From Erysipelotrichales bacterium (GTDB lineage: Bacteria; Bacillota_I; Bacilli_A; Erysipelotrichales; Erysipelotrichaceae), in NCBI GenBank assembly GCA_910575705.1, contig CAJTFG010000005.1, positions 1 through 49,147 on the forward strand: DNA of 49,147 nucleotides, in the 5' to 3' direction. A model generated the notes under the pieces. That model saw nothing but the letters and a program-made list of their open reading frames with translations. It searched no databases and had not been told where the DNA came from. The stretch's first letter is position 1; each line of letters starts with the position of its first letter. This document shows positions 16,001 through 24,931 of the stretch, piece by piece. Made by a program: the position numbers and the translations under genes.

Positions 16001-17236
16001 TTATGCTTCCATCTCTGCAACATAATAATTACGCTTCCCTCTTTTAATTAAGATCATGTGATCACAAAGAAGAGCATCATGATCCAAAAGATGATTCTCA
16101 TCCGTAATGCGTTCCCCGTTAATCTGAATAGATCCCTGCTTGATCCATTCTCTGGCTTCTCTCTTGCTGGAGGCGATTTTTGCCTGCACAAGAGCATCCG
16201 TCAATGTGATATTTGCTTCGATCGCTTCTTTTGGCAACCCATGGAGCGCATCACGAATCTCATCTGTTTCCAAATCTTTGATATTTCCCTTAAACAAGGC
16301 ATTTGTGATTTTTAATGCCTTATCGTATTCCGTATCTCCATGAAGGAAGCTTACTACTTCCTTAGCAAGCGTCTTCTGTGCTTCTCGTTTATGCGGCTCT
16401 GTTTTTACCTTCTCTTCCAAGCCGTCAATTTCCTCTTTCGAAAGGAAGGTGAGTTTCTTAAGATAATCAATGACCTTTTCATCTTCGGCATTTACCAAGA
16501 ACTGATACATTTCATATGGAGAAGTCTTATCTCTATCCAGCCAGACAGTACCTGTTTCCGTCTTACCGAATTTCGTACCGTCCGCTTTGGTAATCAATGG
16601 CATCGTCATTCCATAGCATTCCACATCCGCACCGTGTTTTTTGCGTATCAGCTCCAGACCGGATGTAATATTTCCCCATTGATCCTGCCCGCCAAGCTGA
16701 AGAGTACAGTTCTTTTTCTCATAGAGATGTAGAAAGTCCAATGACTGCAAAATCATATAAGAAAACTCCGTATAGCTGATGCCGGATTCCAGCCTTCTTT
16801 TTACCGTCTCTTTGTTGATCATATAATTGATATTAAAATGCTTTCCGTAATCGCGGAGAAAATCGATGACACTGATATCTTTGGTCCAGTCGAGGTTATT
16901 GGCCATCTCAAATCCAAACAACGCTTCGATCTGACGGCGAAGGCATTCATAATTATGCTCCAACGTTTCTTTCGTCAACATGTTTCTTTCACCACTCGCT
17001 TTTGGATCGCCGATAAACCCCGTAGCGCCTCCTACCAGCATGATCGGATGATGTCCATGTTCCTTTAAACGCTTTGCACATAACAATGAAGAATAATGCC
17101 CGATGTGCAAACTGTCGCTTGTAGGATCCGTACCGATATAAAAGGTCAACTCTCCATTATTCAATTTTTCTTCCAGATCAGGGCTCGTCACATCATTGAT
17201 CAATCCCCGCCACTTCAATTCTTCAAATAATTTCAT
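16001..17236 (-). CDS. tyrS: Tyrosyl-tRNA synthetase
   Basis: This class I aminoacyl-tRNA synthetase charges tRNA-Tyr. The 411-residue protein has the HIGH motif in DSLHIGHYSSLLCAKR, the tyrosine/ATP site segment SLDFLHLYEKKNCTLQLGGQ (D, Q, GGxDQ) and the KMSKS-equivalent KFGKTETGT. A C-terminal S4 RNA-binding domain is also present (SKREAREWIKQGSIQINGER). Expression is controlled by the tyrosine T-box leader directly upstream. Confidence 0.97.
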   Translation of the reverse strand: MKLFEELKWRGLINDVTSPDLEEKLNNGELTFYIGTDPTSDSLHIGHYSSLLCAKRLKEHGHHPIMLVGGATGFIGDPKASGERNMLTKETLEHNYECLRRQIEALFGFEMANNLDWTKDISVIDFLRDYGKHFNINYMINKETVKRRLESGISYTEFSYMILQSLDFLHLYEKKNCTLQLGGQDQWGNITSGLELIRKKHGADVECYGMTMPLITKADGTKFGKTETGTVWLDRDKTSPYEMYQFLVNAEDEKVIDYLKKLTFLSKEEIDGLEEKVKTEPHKREAQKTLAKEVVSFLHGDTEYDKALKITNALFKGNIKDLETDEIRDALHGLPKEAIEANITLTDALVQAKIASSKREAREWIKQGSIQINGERITDENHLLDHDALLCDHMILIKRGKRNYYVAEMEA

Positions 17237-17250
17237 CTCTCATCTTCCTT

Positions 17251-17460
17251 TCAAAAAAAAGCATCCTCTTCCAAGGACGCTTGACGTGGTACCACCTTAG
17301 TTCATATCTGACGATATGCTCTTTGACTTTTAACGCAAGTATACGGCTTTACTTTTCATAAAGCAGCTCCAAGGTGTATTCTCTGACTTCCAAAAGCGAT
17401 TTCCACCAGCCATCGCCTCTCTTTATTTTTCTATCAGATACTCTGTCTTATCAACGCTAT
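17251..17460 (-). promoter_or_regulatory. T-box leader, tyrosine-specific
   Basis: The minus strand holds the T-box AAGGTGGTACCACG (17285-17298), which pairs with uncharged tRNA ends. It is followed by a terminator hairpin (GCGTCCTTGGAAGAGGATGC, then T8) at 17253-17280. In Stem I the segment GAATACACC holds a TAC specifier codon (minus strand of 17376-17378), which reads tyrosine and agrees with the tyrS gene downstream. Low charged tRNA-Tyr should allow read-through. Confidence 0.93.
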
Positions 17461-17464
17461 ATTT

Positions 17465-17493
17465 ATAGTATAGATAAATATATGATTTGTCAA
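17465..17493 (-). promoter_or_regulatory. Promoter of the tyrS T-box leader
   Basis: TTGACA (17488-17493 complement), a 17-base spacer and TACTAT (17465-17470 complement) form a strong SigA-type promoter just ahead of the T-box leader. Confidence 0.8.
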
Positions 17494-17509
17494 TATCTCA
17501 CAAAATACG

Positions 17510-18502
17510 TTATTTGGTTGATTTACGTGGTGTAAATATATAGCTAAGCTCAATTTCCTTATCCATGACCTCTTCTTCGTCAACAAGCATCTTCGTCAAC
17601 AAACGCATGGCAACAGCACCTAAATCATAATCCGGTATCTTAAAACCGGAGATCTGAGGACGTGCCATCGCATTATACTTGCTGTCTAAAATACAGACGA
17701 TCTCCAGCTCATCCGGAATGGATATCTCCGCTTCTTTTGCCGTGTTCAACACCGCCATCGCCTGCGAATCCCGATACGTTACGATGATCTCATGCTTATG
17801 ATCTTTGAAATACTCCTTTAAAAACAAATAAGATGAACGATATTCTTTCGGAATTTCAATATAGTTCTTAAATTCCATTCCCCTCTCTTCATATGCTTTC
17901 TTCAAGCCATCATTCAACTGCTTGATCATCGCCGGATTTTTTCTATCTTCTACAAGGGCAATATTCTTCATTCCTCTGTCAATGCGCTCAATGGCAAAAT
18001 CATAGATCAGCTTAGCATAGTCCACATATACGCTTCCTACCGTTTCATCACTCATGCGATTGCCGATGACAACGATAGGGATCTGATAGTTGGTCAGCGT
18101 ATTCAATTCTTCCTTATTCAACTTATCATTGAAAATTACGACACCATCTACGCGGGATTTAATGATCGTTTCAATAATATCGTTCATCTCCGTAATGCCT
18201 TCCGTCGTCGTATGAAGAACGATGTTATATTTATATATTTTCGCAACGTCAATCAAGCCATTGATGATCTGCCCCGTATAGAAAAAGCTTGCTTCCGGAA
18301 CGATCAAAGCAATGGTTGTCGTTTTCTGCAAGGCCAGCCCCTGGGCGATCGCATTTGGCTTATAACCCAGTTTTTCAATCGCTTCTTGTACTTTTACTCT
18401 CGTATCTTCTCTTACAACTTCCGATCCGTTGATAACGCGTGAAACAGTTGCCAGAGAAACGTCGGCTTCTTTCGCCACATCGTAAATGGTAATTCGTTTC
18501 AT
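17510..18502 (-). CDS. ccpA: LacI-family catabolite control protein
   Basis: This 330-residue regulator has an N-terminal LacI helix-turn-helix (TIYDVAKEADVSLATVSRVI) and a hinge helix (KPNAIAQGLALQKTTTIALI) followed by a periplasmic-binding-protein-like core. The position next to tyrS and downstream of ytxG/ytxH-like genes matches the Bacillus ccpA locus. CcpA with HPr-Ser-P controls carbon catabolite repression at cre sites. A ribosome site AGAAGGAG lies 5 bases before the ATG. Another LacI regulator is possible, but the synteny supports CcpA. Confidence 0.88.
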   Translation of the reverse strand: MKRITIYDVAKEADVSLATVSRVINGSEVVREDTRVKVQEAIEKLGYKPNAIAQGLALQKTTTIALIVPEASFFYTGQIINGLIDVAKIYKYNIVLHTTTEGITEMNDIIETIIKSRVDGVVIFNDKLNKEELNTLTNYQIPIVVIGNRMSDETVGSVYVDYAKLIYDFAIERIDRGMKNIALVEDRKNPAMIKQLNDGLKKAYEERGMEFKNYIEIPKEYRSSYLFLKEYFKDHKHEIIVTYRDSQAMAVLNTAKEAEISIPDELEIVCILDSKYNAMARPQISGFKIPDYDLGAVAMRLLTKMLVDEEEVMDKEIELSYIFTPRKSTK

Positions 18503-18514
18503 AATACTCCTTCT

Positions 18515-19063
18515 CTACTGTTCGCCGTCAGTAGCATCATCATCCAATATTTTTTTCAAACCGTTAAAGGCGCTTTCAGCAACTTTCAAAGTCCCTTTCT
18601 TTAAAGAACTTACCCCCTCTTTTACCCGTTCATCATTCGCAAATGCATCGATCTTCTGAGAAACGTTATCCACAACTTTCTTAACCGGCTCCTGCTGCAG
18701 AAACTCCTGTGCTCCCTCGCTGACTGCATGTGCAACCTTTGCGGAAGCACCTGCTACCATTTCTTTTCCTTCACTCAGTTTTTCGCGAACCTCCGGTTTT
18801 TCGGCAAATGCCTGAACCTTCGTTTTTGCTTTTGATAACAAAAGTTCCGTCTCCGCTTTCAATTTCTGAATACGCGGTTCCATCACTTCCGGATCCATAT
18901 TCGTCTTCATCCACTCTTTACCGTTTGCATATAACGCACTCAATTCTTCGGCAATTCCGGATAGAGCTTCCCTTTTTTTATCATCCTGTCCGCTCAGCAC
19001 GTTCAATTCCTGCTGTGCTTCTTTTTCCATCTGTTCAATATCCTGCTGTTTCATCGGTTCCAT
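18515..19063 (-). CDS. YtxH-position coiled-coil/amphipathic helical protein
   Basis: This 182-residue, highly charged, alanine- and lysine-rich protein is almost all helix. Repeated amphipathic segments such as VREKLSEGKEMVAGASAKVA and VVDNVSQKIDAFANDERVKE resemble YtxH/LEA-like general stress proteins. It has no signal peptide. It overlaps the DUF948 gene upstream by 29 bases in a different frame and lies 12 bp before ccpA, as ytxG-ytxH precede ccpA in Bacillus. Family assignment rests mainly on position and composition. Confidence 0.65.
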   Translation of the reverse strand: MEPMKQQDIEQMEKEAQQELNVLSGQDDKKREALSGIAEELSALYANGKEWMKTNMDPEVMEPRIQKLKAETELLLSKAKTKVQAFAEKPEVREKLSEGKEMVAGASAKVAHAVSEGAQEFLQQEPVKKVVDNVSQKIDAFANDERVKEGVSSLKKGTLKVAESAFNGLKKILDDDATDGEQ

Positions 19064-19439
19064 GTTCCTCGCTCCTGTCTTCGTTCACATGTTTCTGTGT
19101 TTTTGTCAAGGCCCAGTCTTTAATGGTAGAAAAGTTCTCTATAATGGCCACCACGGCTGATTTTACCGCCGTCTTGCTCGCTTCATGAACAGCATCTACC
19201 GTATCGCTGAGTTCATTCAATGTATTCAGCGGCTTATCCAATGTCTCTAACTGACGGTTGGTCGTATCCAGCGTTTCCTTCATTGCAGAAACGACGGTAT
19301 CCGCATTTACGACAACCGCAGCCAGTCGCTTCAAAAATATGATCAAAAAGATAAGTGCAATCACACCCAAAATCGGCAGTATTTTTACAGCAACTGCACT
19401 TGTCAATTCCAAAAGCTCATTTAAACCCATATCAGTCAT
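19035..19439 (-). CDS. DUF948 (YtxG-like) membrane-anchored protein
   Basis: This 134-residue protein has one N-terminal membrane helix (ILPILGVIALIFLIIFLKRL) followed by a coiled-coil region with heptad-like spacing (METLDTTNRQLETLDKPLNT in part). That layout is typical of DUF948/YtxG. It lies directly downstream of murC and upstream of the YtxH-like gene, as in Bacillus. The ATG at 19439 has AGAGGT 6 bases before it. Molecular function is unknown; the Bacillus homologue is a stress-associated protein. Confidence 0.75.
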   Translation of the reverse strand: MTDMGLNELLELTSAVAVKILPILGVIALIFLIIFLKRLAAVVVNADTVVSAMKETLDTTNRQLETLDKPLNTLNELSDTVDAVHEASKTAVKSAVVAIIENFSTIKDWALTKTQKHVNEDRSEEHGTDETAGY

Positions 19440-19488
19440 ATCAGTACCTCTTTATATATACTACACCACTTTGTAAGTCTTTTCAATC

Positions 19489-20793
19489 TTAATGAAAACT
19501 TTTTACAATGTTTTTGAACTTATAAATATCCTTACTGCTCATAAACAGATAAACAGCAGGTCCATGCTGAGCAAGCTCCCGTGCGGCCTCCTCATCTTCC
19601 ATGATAACGTGAGCCCCCTCACATATATCTGCCAGATCCTGAATGGTAATATCGATTCCATCTTCCTTTTTGGCGTTTGCGGGAAAATGACACAAGTATA
19701 TTTCATCGGCTTCTTTAAGCGCAGCGGCAAAATCCTTCATAAAGTAGAAGATCCGTGAAAAGCGATCTGGCTTAAATACGGCAATGATCTTTTTTCCAGG
19801 ATATTTTGTTCGGGCAGCTTCAATCATGAGACGCACAGCAGTCGGATGATGCGCATAATCATCGATATAAACACTGTCATGGTATTCCTCTATGTGAAAT
19901 CTGCGCTTTACCCCTTCAAAATCTGCTAAAGAGCGCTGCAATGTCTGCGCATCCATTCCCAAGAGGATGCCGACAGCGATCACACCTATGCTGTTCCACA
20001 AGAAAGGTTTCCCAACAAACGGCAATTTAAAACTGCCAAAAAAGTTTTTGTGATACAGTATATCAAAAGACATGCCGTCGCTCGCTTCCCGAACATTTAC
20101 TGCCTGAACGTCATTGTCATCCAACAACCCATAGTATATATGCGGCACATGCACGTGTAAAGAGCGCACATGCTCATCATCACCAAATAAGACAATACCT
20201 TTCTTCACCTGATTCGCAAAGGTCTCAAAAGCATCTTGATAGTCTTCCATTCCATGATAATAATCCACATGATCTAATTCAATATTGGTGATGATCGCAT
20301 AATCCGGATGATACGCCAAAAAATGGCGCTGATACTCACAAGATTCTAAAACAAAATGCGTACTTCCGGAAGGCATCATCCCTGTGCCGTCTCCGATCAG
20401 ATAACCGCATGGCGTCATCCGGGCAACGACATGAGACAGCATACCGGTCGTCGTTGTCTTTCCATGCGTGCCGGCAACCGAAACAGACGTATATCCTTCC
20501 ATCAGTTTACCTAGAAACTCATGATAATAATAACATGTTACACTCTTCATCGATTTCGCACGTTGCACTTCCACATTACTATCATCAAAAGCATTACCTA
20601 TGATGACGATACTGTTTTCTTTGATATTATCCGCATGAAAGGAAGTGATTGGGATGCCACGTTCTTCTAAAGGCTTCTGTGTAAATATATATTTATCTAT
20701 ATCGGATCCGGTTACCGTCTCCTGACGATCTGCCATGATCTCTGCCAGAGAGGCCATTCCAGATCCTTTGATTCCGATAAAATGATAGTGCAT
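19489..20793 (-). CDS. murC: UDP-N-acetylmuramate--L-alanine ligase
   Basis: It adds L-alanine to UDP-MurNAc, the first peptide step of peptidoglycan synthesis in the cytoplasm. The 434-residue protein has the ATP-binding loop VSVAGTHGKTTTTGMLSHV near residue 107, an N-terminal Rossmann segment (YHFIGIKGSGMASLAEIMAD) and the Mur ligase segments YQRHFLAYHPDYAIITNIEL and DYAHHPTAV. The length matches Firmicute MurC. It starts 10 bp downstream of the ISP-motif protein gene. Confidence 0.96.
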   Translation of the reverse strand: MHYHFIGIKGSGMASLAEIMADRQETVTGSDIDKYIFTQKPLEERGIPITSFHADNIKENSIVIIGNAFDDSNVEVQRAKSMKSVTCYYYHEFLGKLMEGYTSVSVAGTHGKTTTTGMLSHVVARMTPCGYLIGDGTGMMPSGSTHFVLESCEYQRHFLAYHPDYAIITNIELDHVDYYHGMEDYQDAFETFANQVKKGIVLFGDDEHVRSLHVHVPHIYYGLLDDNDVQAVNVREASDGMSFDILYHKNFFGSFKLPFVGKPFLWNSIGVIAVGILLGMDAQTLQRSLADFEGVKRRFHIEEYHDSVYIDDYAHHPTAVRLMIEAARTKYPGKKIIAVFKPDRFSRIFYFMKDFAAALKEADEIYLCHFPANAKKEDGIDITIQDLADICEGAHVIMEDEEAARELAQHGPAVYLFMSSKDIYKFKNIVKSFH

Positions 20794-20803
20794 ATATGTC
20801 CCC

Positions 20804-21523
20804 CTATTCTTCTATTTTTAAATCCGAAGACGACTCTTCACGAATAGGGGCATCTTCTCCAAACAATGAGATCTGCATAGAATCATCCTTGAGATCTTCA
20901 TCCTTTTTAATGATATCCTCCAGAGGAATATTCGGATATTCCTTTTCTTCCATTACCGCTCTTTCCTCGGTCTCTTCCTTTGACACCATCGCATGACGGC
21001 GTTTCGGAGTTTTTTTCACCGGTTCTTCCTGCGGCTCGCTCATCCCGTACATAGGTGAAATGACACCGATCGTATGTTTGCGCTTAGGAAGTCCCGTAAT
21101 AGAAGACGGCTGTTTTTCCGTAACTTTATTACTTTCTGCAGAGCCAAAAATCGGTGAAATGATCGGTGCCGGATTATAATCGCTTCGCACTTTTTCAGTT
21201 CTCGCAGTCGTTGCCGCTTCCGAAGAAACCGAGCGATGTCTGGCAGCCGGCTTTGACTCTGTAACCGCGCGTTTCGGCTCCAAGTCGATAGATGTAAATT
21301 TACGCGGCTGTTCAAAGGACGGCGCTGTCTGCTGAGCAGAGCGCGTTGGTTTCGGCTGGGTAAAGGATGTTGATTGCTTCATCTCTTCTTTAGGTGAAAA
21401 GGCGACCTGGGACGGAGATGCAGATGTCGGCACATCTTTAAAGATAGCTTCCTCCAATCCTTCATCAGAATAGATTTCTTCTTCCTCTTCTTCAAATAAA
21501 AACGACATCAATTTTTTCAGCAT
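20804..21523 (-). CDS. Low-complexity protein with repeated ISP-x-[FY]-G motifs, possible SftA/FtsK linker-like protein
   Basis: The protein has 239 residues. A short amphipathic start (MLKKLMSFLFEEEEEEIYSD) is followed by a disordered region rich in S, T, P and K. Two copies of the short motif I-S-P-x-[FY]-G appear (IISPIFGSAE near 121 and GVISPMYGMSE near 153), then an acidic C-terminus. Such ISP-Y-G motifs and an acidic N-terminus occur in the linker of Firmicute DNA translocases SftA/FtsK, and in Bacillus sftA (ytpS) lies next to murC. No motor domain is present here. Function unproven; family placement is inference from motif and synteny. Confidence 0.6.
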   Translation of the reverse strand: MLKKLMSFLFEEEEEEIYSDEGLEEAIFKDVPTSASPSQVAFSPKEEMKQSTSFTQPKPTRSAQQTAPSFEQPRKFTSIDLEPKRAVTESKPAARHRSVSSEAATTARTEKVRSDYNPAPIISPIFGSAESNKVTEKQPSSITGLPKRKHTIGVISPMYGMSEPQEEPVKKTPKRRHAMVSKEETEERAVMEEKEYPNIPLEDIIKKDEDLKDDSMQISLFGEDAPIREESSSDLKIEE

Positions 21524-21539
21524 ATTACTTCATCCTTTC

Positions 21540-21875
21540 TTATGATCTCTGAAGATCTTGCAGAAACTGGTCAATCTCTGCTTCTGTTTTTCTCAGCTTG
21601 CTGACAAAACGTCCGATTTCCTTCCCGTCCTTTACCGCTACAAAGCTAGGGATCCCCATAACCATCAGGCGCTGACAGATTTCCATATACTCGTCACGAT
21701 CGACATAATAGAAATCATAACTGCTGTACTTCTCAACAAGTGATTTCATAAACGGTTCAATAAACCGACAATCCGGACACCAAGAAGCGCTGAATACGAA
21801 TACGCTTATACGGCTGCCCTGAAATATCGTGTCAAATTCATCTATCGAAGATATCAATTTCATATATTCTTTCAT
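21540..21875 (-). CDS. Thioredoxin-family protein (YtpP-like)
   Basis: This 111-residue thioredoxin-fold protein has the active site WCPDC in VFVFSASWCPDCRFIEPF near residue 32 and the cis-proline segment MGIPSFVAVKDG. The W-C-P-D-C site and absence of a signal peptide suggest a cytoplasmic thiol-disulfide reductase. Position in the pepV-trmB-murC cluster matches Bacillus ytpP. AAAAGGAG lies 6 bases before the ATG. Confidence 0.9.
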   Translation of the reverse strand: MKEYMKLISSIDEFDTIFQGSRISVFVFSASWCPDCRFIEPFMKSLVEKYSSYDFYYVDRDEYMEICQRLMVMGIPSFVAVKDGKEIGRFVSKLRKTEAEIDQFLQDLQRS

Positions 21876-21887
21876 AACGATCTCCTT

Positions 21888-22691
21888 TTAGCGGTTTCCG
21901 CTTAATTGTTCCATCTGTTCCAGCAAATCCGGAATGGAACCGACGGAAGGAAGGTTCTGCTGCAAAGAATCAATACTCTGCTGACGTGATGTGGTAGCAT
22001 TTTTCATAGAGAAATCATGAAGAACTTCATCGGTATCAAATGTTATGCTTTTCATGATCAGAAACATGCTTTTTAAATCACTCATTACATTAGCCAGCGG
22101 CGTCAGCGTATAGAATTCCACGATGCTTCCATCCAGATAGATCAAATACTGACCATTGTATCGAGCAATAGACAAAGTATATGGGTAATAGGCTTGCGCA
22201 TGTGTGCGATACGCTCCTTTATAGACGATTATATCTCCGTTGTTCTGCATCTTTACAATTGACAGATCATCATCCTGCAAAGACGTAGTGGCTGCGGTGT
22301 TGACATCGTTAACCGTACCTGCCGCATTCTCATCATCGTTCTTTACACTACCGTCTTCTCTGGCTTGCTGACGCTCTTTCTCTTCTTTTTCTGATTGTTC
22401 CGCATCACTGCCATAATACGTGTACATGATAATAGAACTCGGATCAAAATTCATCAATATCAAAGACTCGCCTTTGATCAGTACTTCACCTAACTGCGTA
22501 CTTTCTCTGGTTCCCATATCCAGAGGAAGATAGTACTTATAATAATTTTTTGAATGATTGGCGCCCAACGCTTCAAAAGATGTACTTTGATTTTCCAAAA
22601 AAGTCTGTACTGTCTGCGGTAAATCACTTTCCCATAATCGGGCACAGCCAGCCAGCAACAGGCAGATCGCTATCGCTGATATCTTTTTCAT
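21888..22691 (-). CDS. Predicted lipoprotein of unknown function
   Basis: This 267-residue protein has a signal peptide and lipobox LLLAGC (cysteine 16). The mature domain has strand-rich segments (LILMNFDPSSIIMYTYYGSD, YLIYLDGSIVEFYTLTP). A central low-complexity charged linker (SEKEEKERQQAREDG) interrupts the fold. It lies 12 bp upstream of the thioredoxin gene and shares its operon. I do not recognise the family. It may act on the outer membrane face during growth. Confidence 0.7.
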   Translation of the reverse strand: MKKISAIAICLLLAGCARLWESDLPQTVQTFLENQSTSFEALGANHSKNYYKYYLPLDMGTRESTQLGEVLIKGESLILMNFDPSSIIMYTYYGSDAEQSEKEEKERQQAREDGSVKNDDENAAGTVNDVNTAATTSLQDDDLSIVKMQNNGDIIVYKGAYRTHAQAYYPYTLSIARYNGQYLIYLDGSIVEFYTLTPLANVMSDLKSMFLIMKSITFDTDEVLHDFSMKNATTSRQQSIDSLQQNLPSVGSIPDLLEQMEQLSGNR

Positions 22692-22708
22692 GATTTACCT
22701 CCTTTACT

Positions 22709-23359
22709 TCACTTCTCTGGTACCATCTGTTTCCAAACGGCACGATAAATAGGCTGCTTCAATCCGATAAAACGCTGTTCATATTCACTCACAGCATCTT
22801 CCGGATGCTCTTCTCTTCGATAATCTACACTGAACATATGAAGGAACCAACCGGCATTTTGAAACTGCAATATAGAATATTCAAATAAATCTGCGTTATC
22901 CGTCTTCATCTGGATCTCGCCTTGTGGTTTTAAAATCTTTTTATATTGCTGAATAAAGCGCTTATTAGACAGCCGCCGTTTATGGGTCCTCTTCTTCGGC
23001 CACGGATCGCTGAAATTCAGATGAATCACATCCACCTCATGTTCGCCAAACCAATGGTCGAGTGCTTCCGCATCCTGATGAATAAATGCCGTATGAGCAC
23101 AATGCTCCTCTTCCTGATCATATTTTCTAACAGCGATCGCTGCTACATTTGTATTTTTTTCCACACCGATCCATCCGATATCGGGATACATCTTCCCCAT
23201 CTGGACCCAATAATCGCCTTTTCCGCTGCCGATCTCAAGATGAATGATATCCGTATGCAGAAACTGTCTCCAGTTACCGGCATATTTTTCCGGATGCCGT
23301 ACCACAACGGCGGCATTCTGCAAATAATCCTCTGCCCATGGCAGTTTACGCATCCGCAT
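22709..23359 (-). CDS. trmB: tRNA (guanine-N7-)-methyltransferase
   Basis: It methylates G46 of tRNA with SAM. The 216-residue protein has the SAM-binding motif LEIGSGKGDYWVQMGKMYPD, an acidic site at NFSDPWPKKRTHKRRLSNKR (the D-P-W-P-K-x-R-H-x-K-R-R signature of TrmB) and the C-terminal SEYEQRF. It begins 2 bp after the pepV stop, so translation is probably coupled; no strong ribosome site is visible near the ATG. Confidence 0.96.
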   Translation of the reverse strand: MRMRKLPWAEDYLQNAAVVVRHPEKYAGNWRQFLHTDIIHLEIGSGKGDYWVQMGKMYPDIGWIGVEKNTNVAAIAVRKYDQEEEHCAHTAFIHQDAEALDHWFGEHEVDVIHLNFSDPWPKKRTHKRRLSNKRFIQQYKKILKPQGEIQMKTDNADLFEYSILQFQNAGWFLHMFSVDYRREEHPEDAVSEYEQRFIGLKQPIYRAVWKQMVPEK

Positions 23360-23361
23360 GA

Positions 23362-24753
23362 TTACTGTGCCAATTCCTCAATAGCCGCGGCGTAAATAGC
23401 GATCGCCATGATCAAATCATCGATCTTAACCGCTTCATCCTTTTGGTGAGGACCGCCGATAAACAGATCCGTATCGTCATGAGTCGTCGTTGGGAATTCC
23501 GGACCATACGCAACGAAATTCGGAAGTTTTCTGGCATATGTGCCTCCACCCATCGTCATGATCGGTGTGAAATCATCTTTCGTATATTCCCGATATACCT
23601 TCTCCAACTTCGTTACAAGCTCTGATTTCGGATCAACAAACAAAGGTTTGCTATCACTTTCCAAAACAAAATCCAGATCATAATTCAATTCTGCCATCTT
23701 GTTTTTGAAGCCGTTTGCGATCTTTTCGACATCCGCATCATTCGGATAACGGATATCGATCGTAATATCCGCTTGTCCGTTTTCTATATTAACAATACCT
23801 GTATTCATCGTCAAAAATCCCATATAGGCACCTTCCATATCGATCCCCAACGGTTTTCCCTGCCAATCTCTCAGCATTTCATACGTGTCGGCAGCAAATT
23901 TATCGTGATATGCCTGCCCAACAAAGTTCAACAGATGCAGTGCGGCATTCACTCCGTTATATGGAGTTGCGGCATGTGTGAAGACACCTTCTATCATCAA
24001 AACGACACCGTCTTTCTGCACTTCCGCATTCCCTTTCAACTGATGAGAGCGCAAATAAAAATCAAACAGTTCTTTTTTCTGATCATCCCAGTGCGCCAGC
24101 TTCAAAGATGCCCGTCCGATAACGATATTCGGACGTTCTCCGGCATGCATCGATGTGATCACCGTATTCGCATTTCCCTTCAATACGATATGCAGACCGC
24201 CTTTTTCCCCATATATCAACGGGAAATTCGCATCGGGAACAAATCCCATCTTCGGCACTTCCCCATGCTTCACATAGTAATCCATGCATTCCATACCGCT
24301 TTCCTCATCACAGCCATAGATCAGCATGATCTTCTTATTCAGCTTTACATGATTGTCATGCAGCATTTTCAAAGCATAAAATCCAGCCATTCCCGGTCCT
24401 TTATCGTCTCCCGTTCCGCGGCCGAACATATAACCATCGATAATTTCTCCCTTAAAAGGATCTTTGGTCCATCCTTCTCCGATAGGTACGATATCCAAAT
24501 GTCCCAACACACCGATGCTCTCTTCCCCTTCTCCATATTCGATCACACCGGCATAACCATCGATATTCTTTGTTTTAAAACCTTCTCTTTCACCAAGACG
24601 AAGCATATAATCCAAGGCTTCTTTCGGTCCATTTCCAAAAGGAGCCCCCTCTTTTTTTTCAGCATCATTTCGCAAAGAAGGAATTGCCAGCAACCCCCTC
24701 AGATCACGAATGAAATCATCTTTATATTTCTGCGTTTCACCTAACCATTTCAA
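23362..24753 (-). CDS. pepV: Dipeptidase PepV (M20 family)
   Basis: This zinc dipeptidase in the cytoplasm splits Xaa-dipeptides. The metal motifs VLGHLDIVPIGEGW, GRGTGDDKGPGMAGFYAL and YGCDEESGMECMDYY are clear. A TTG start at 24753 is chosen: AGAGGTGA lies 5 bases before it, and the resulting 463-residue protein has the usual family length. The longer reading frame has no ribosome site. It is co-directional with trmB. Confidence 0.93.
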   Translation of the reverse strand: MKWLGETQKYKDDFIRDLRGLLAIPSLRNDAEKKEGAPFGNGPKEALDYMLRLGEREGFKTKNIDGYAGVIEYGEGEESIGVLGHLDIVPIGEGWTKDPFKGEIIDGYMFGRGTGDDKGPGMAGFYALKMLHDNHVKLNKKIMLIYGCDEESGMECMDYYVKHGEVPKMGFVPDANFPLIYGEKGGLHIVLKGNANTVITSMHAGERPNIVIGRASLKLAHWDDQKKELFDFYLRSHQLKGNAEVQKDGVVLMIEGVFTHAATPYNGVNAALHLLNFVGQAYHDKFAADTYEMLRDWQGKPLGIDMEGAYMGFLTMNTGIVNIENGQADITIDIRYPNDADVEKIANGFKNKMAELNYDLDFVLESDSKPLFVDPKSELVTKLEKVYREYTKDDFTPIMTMGGGTYARKLPNFVAYGPEFPTTTHDDTDLFIGGPHQKDEAVKIDDLIMAIAIYAAAIEELAQ

Positions 24754-24867
24754 ATATATCACCTCTTTGTTTATTCTAACATAAAAGTACGTATATGCGG
24801 CGACTTTTTTCATAAATTTTCATAAAATATCTTCTGTTTTCAATTTTCATAAACAGAACGATGCATA

Positions 24868-24914
24868 TTTAAAAATGCACCTCTATAATTATCGCCTAAT
24901 TACGAGGTGCATTT
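24868..24914 (-). terminator. Terminator after pnp
   Basis: On the minus strand, AAATGCACCTC, a long loop and GAGGTGCATTTTTA form a terminator 18 bp after the pnp stop. Confidence 0.85.
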
Positions 24915-24931
24915 CCTATCATGCTGTCTTT

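Noticed and set aside
23773-24744. Long plus-strand ORF (323 codons) opposite pepV
   Set aside because: Mirror of a well-supported dipeptidase gene with all zinc motifs; codon pattern gives many F, H and I residues and no domain.
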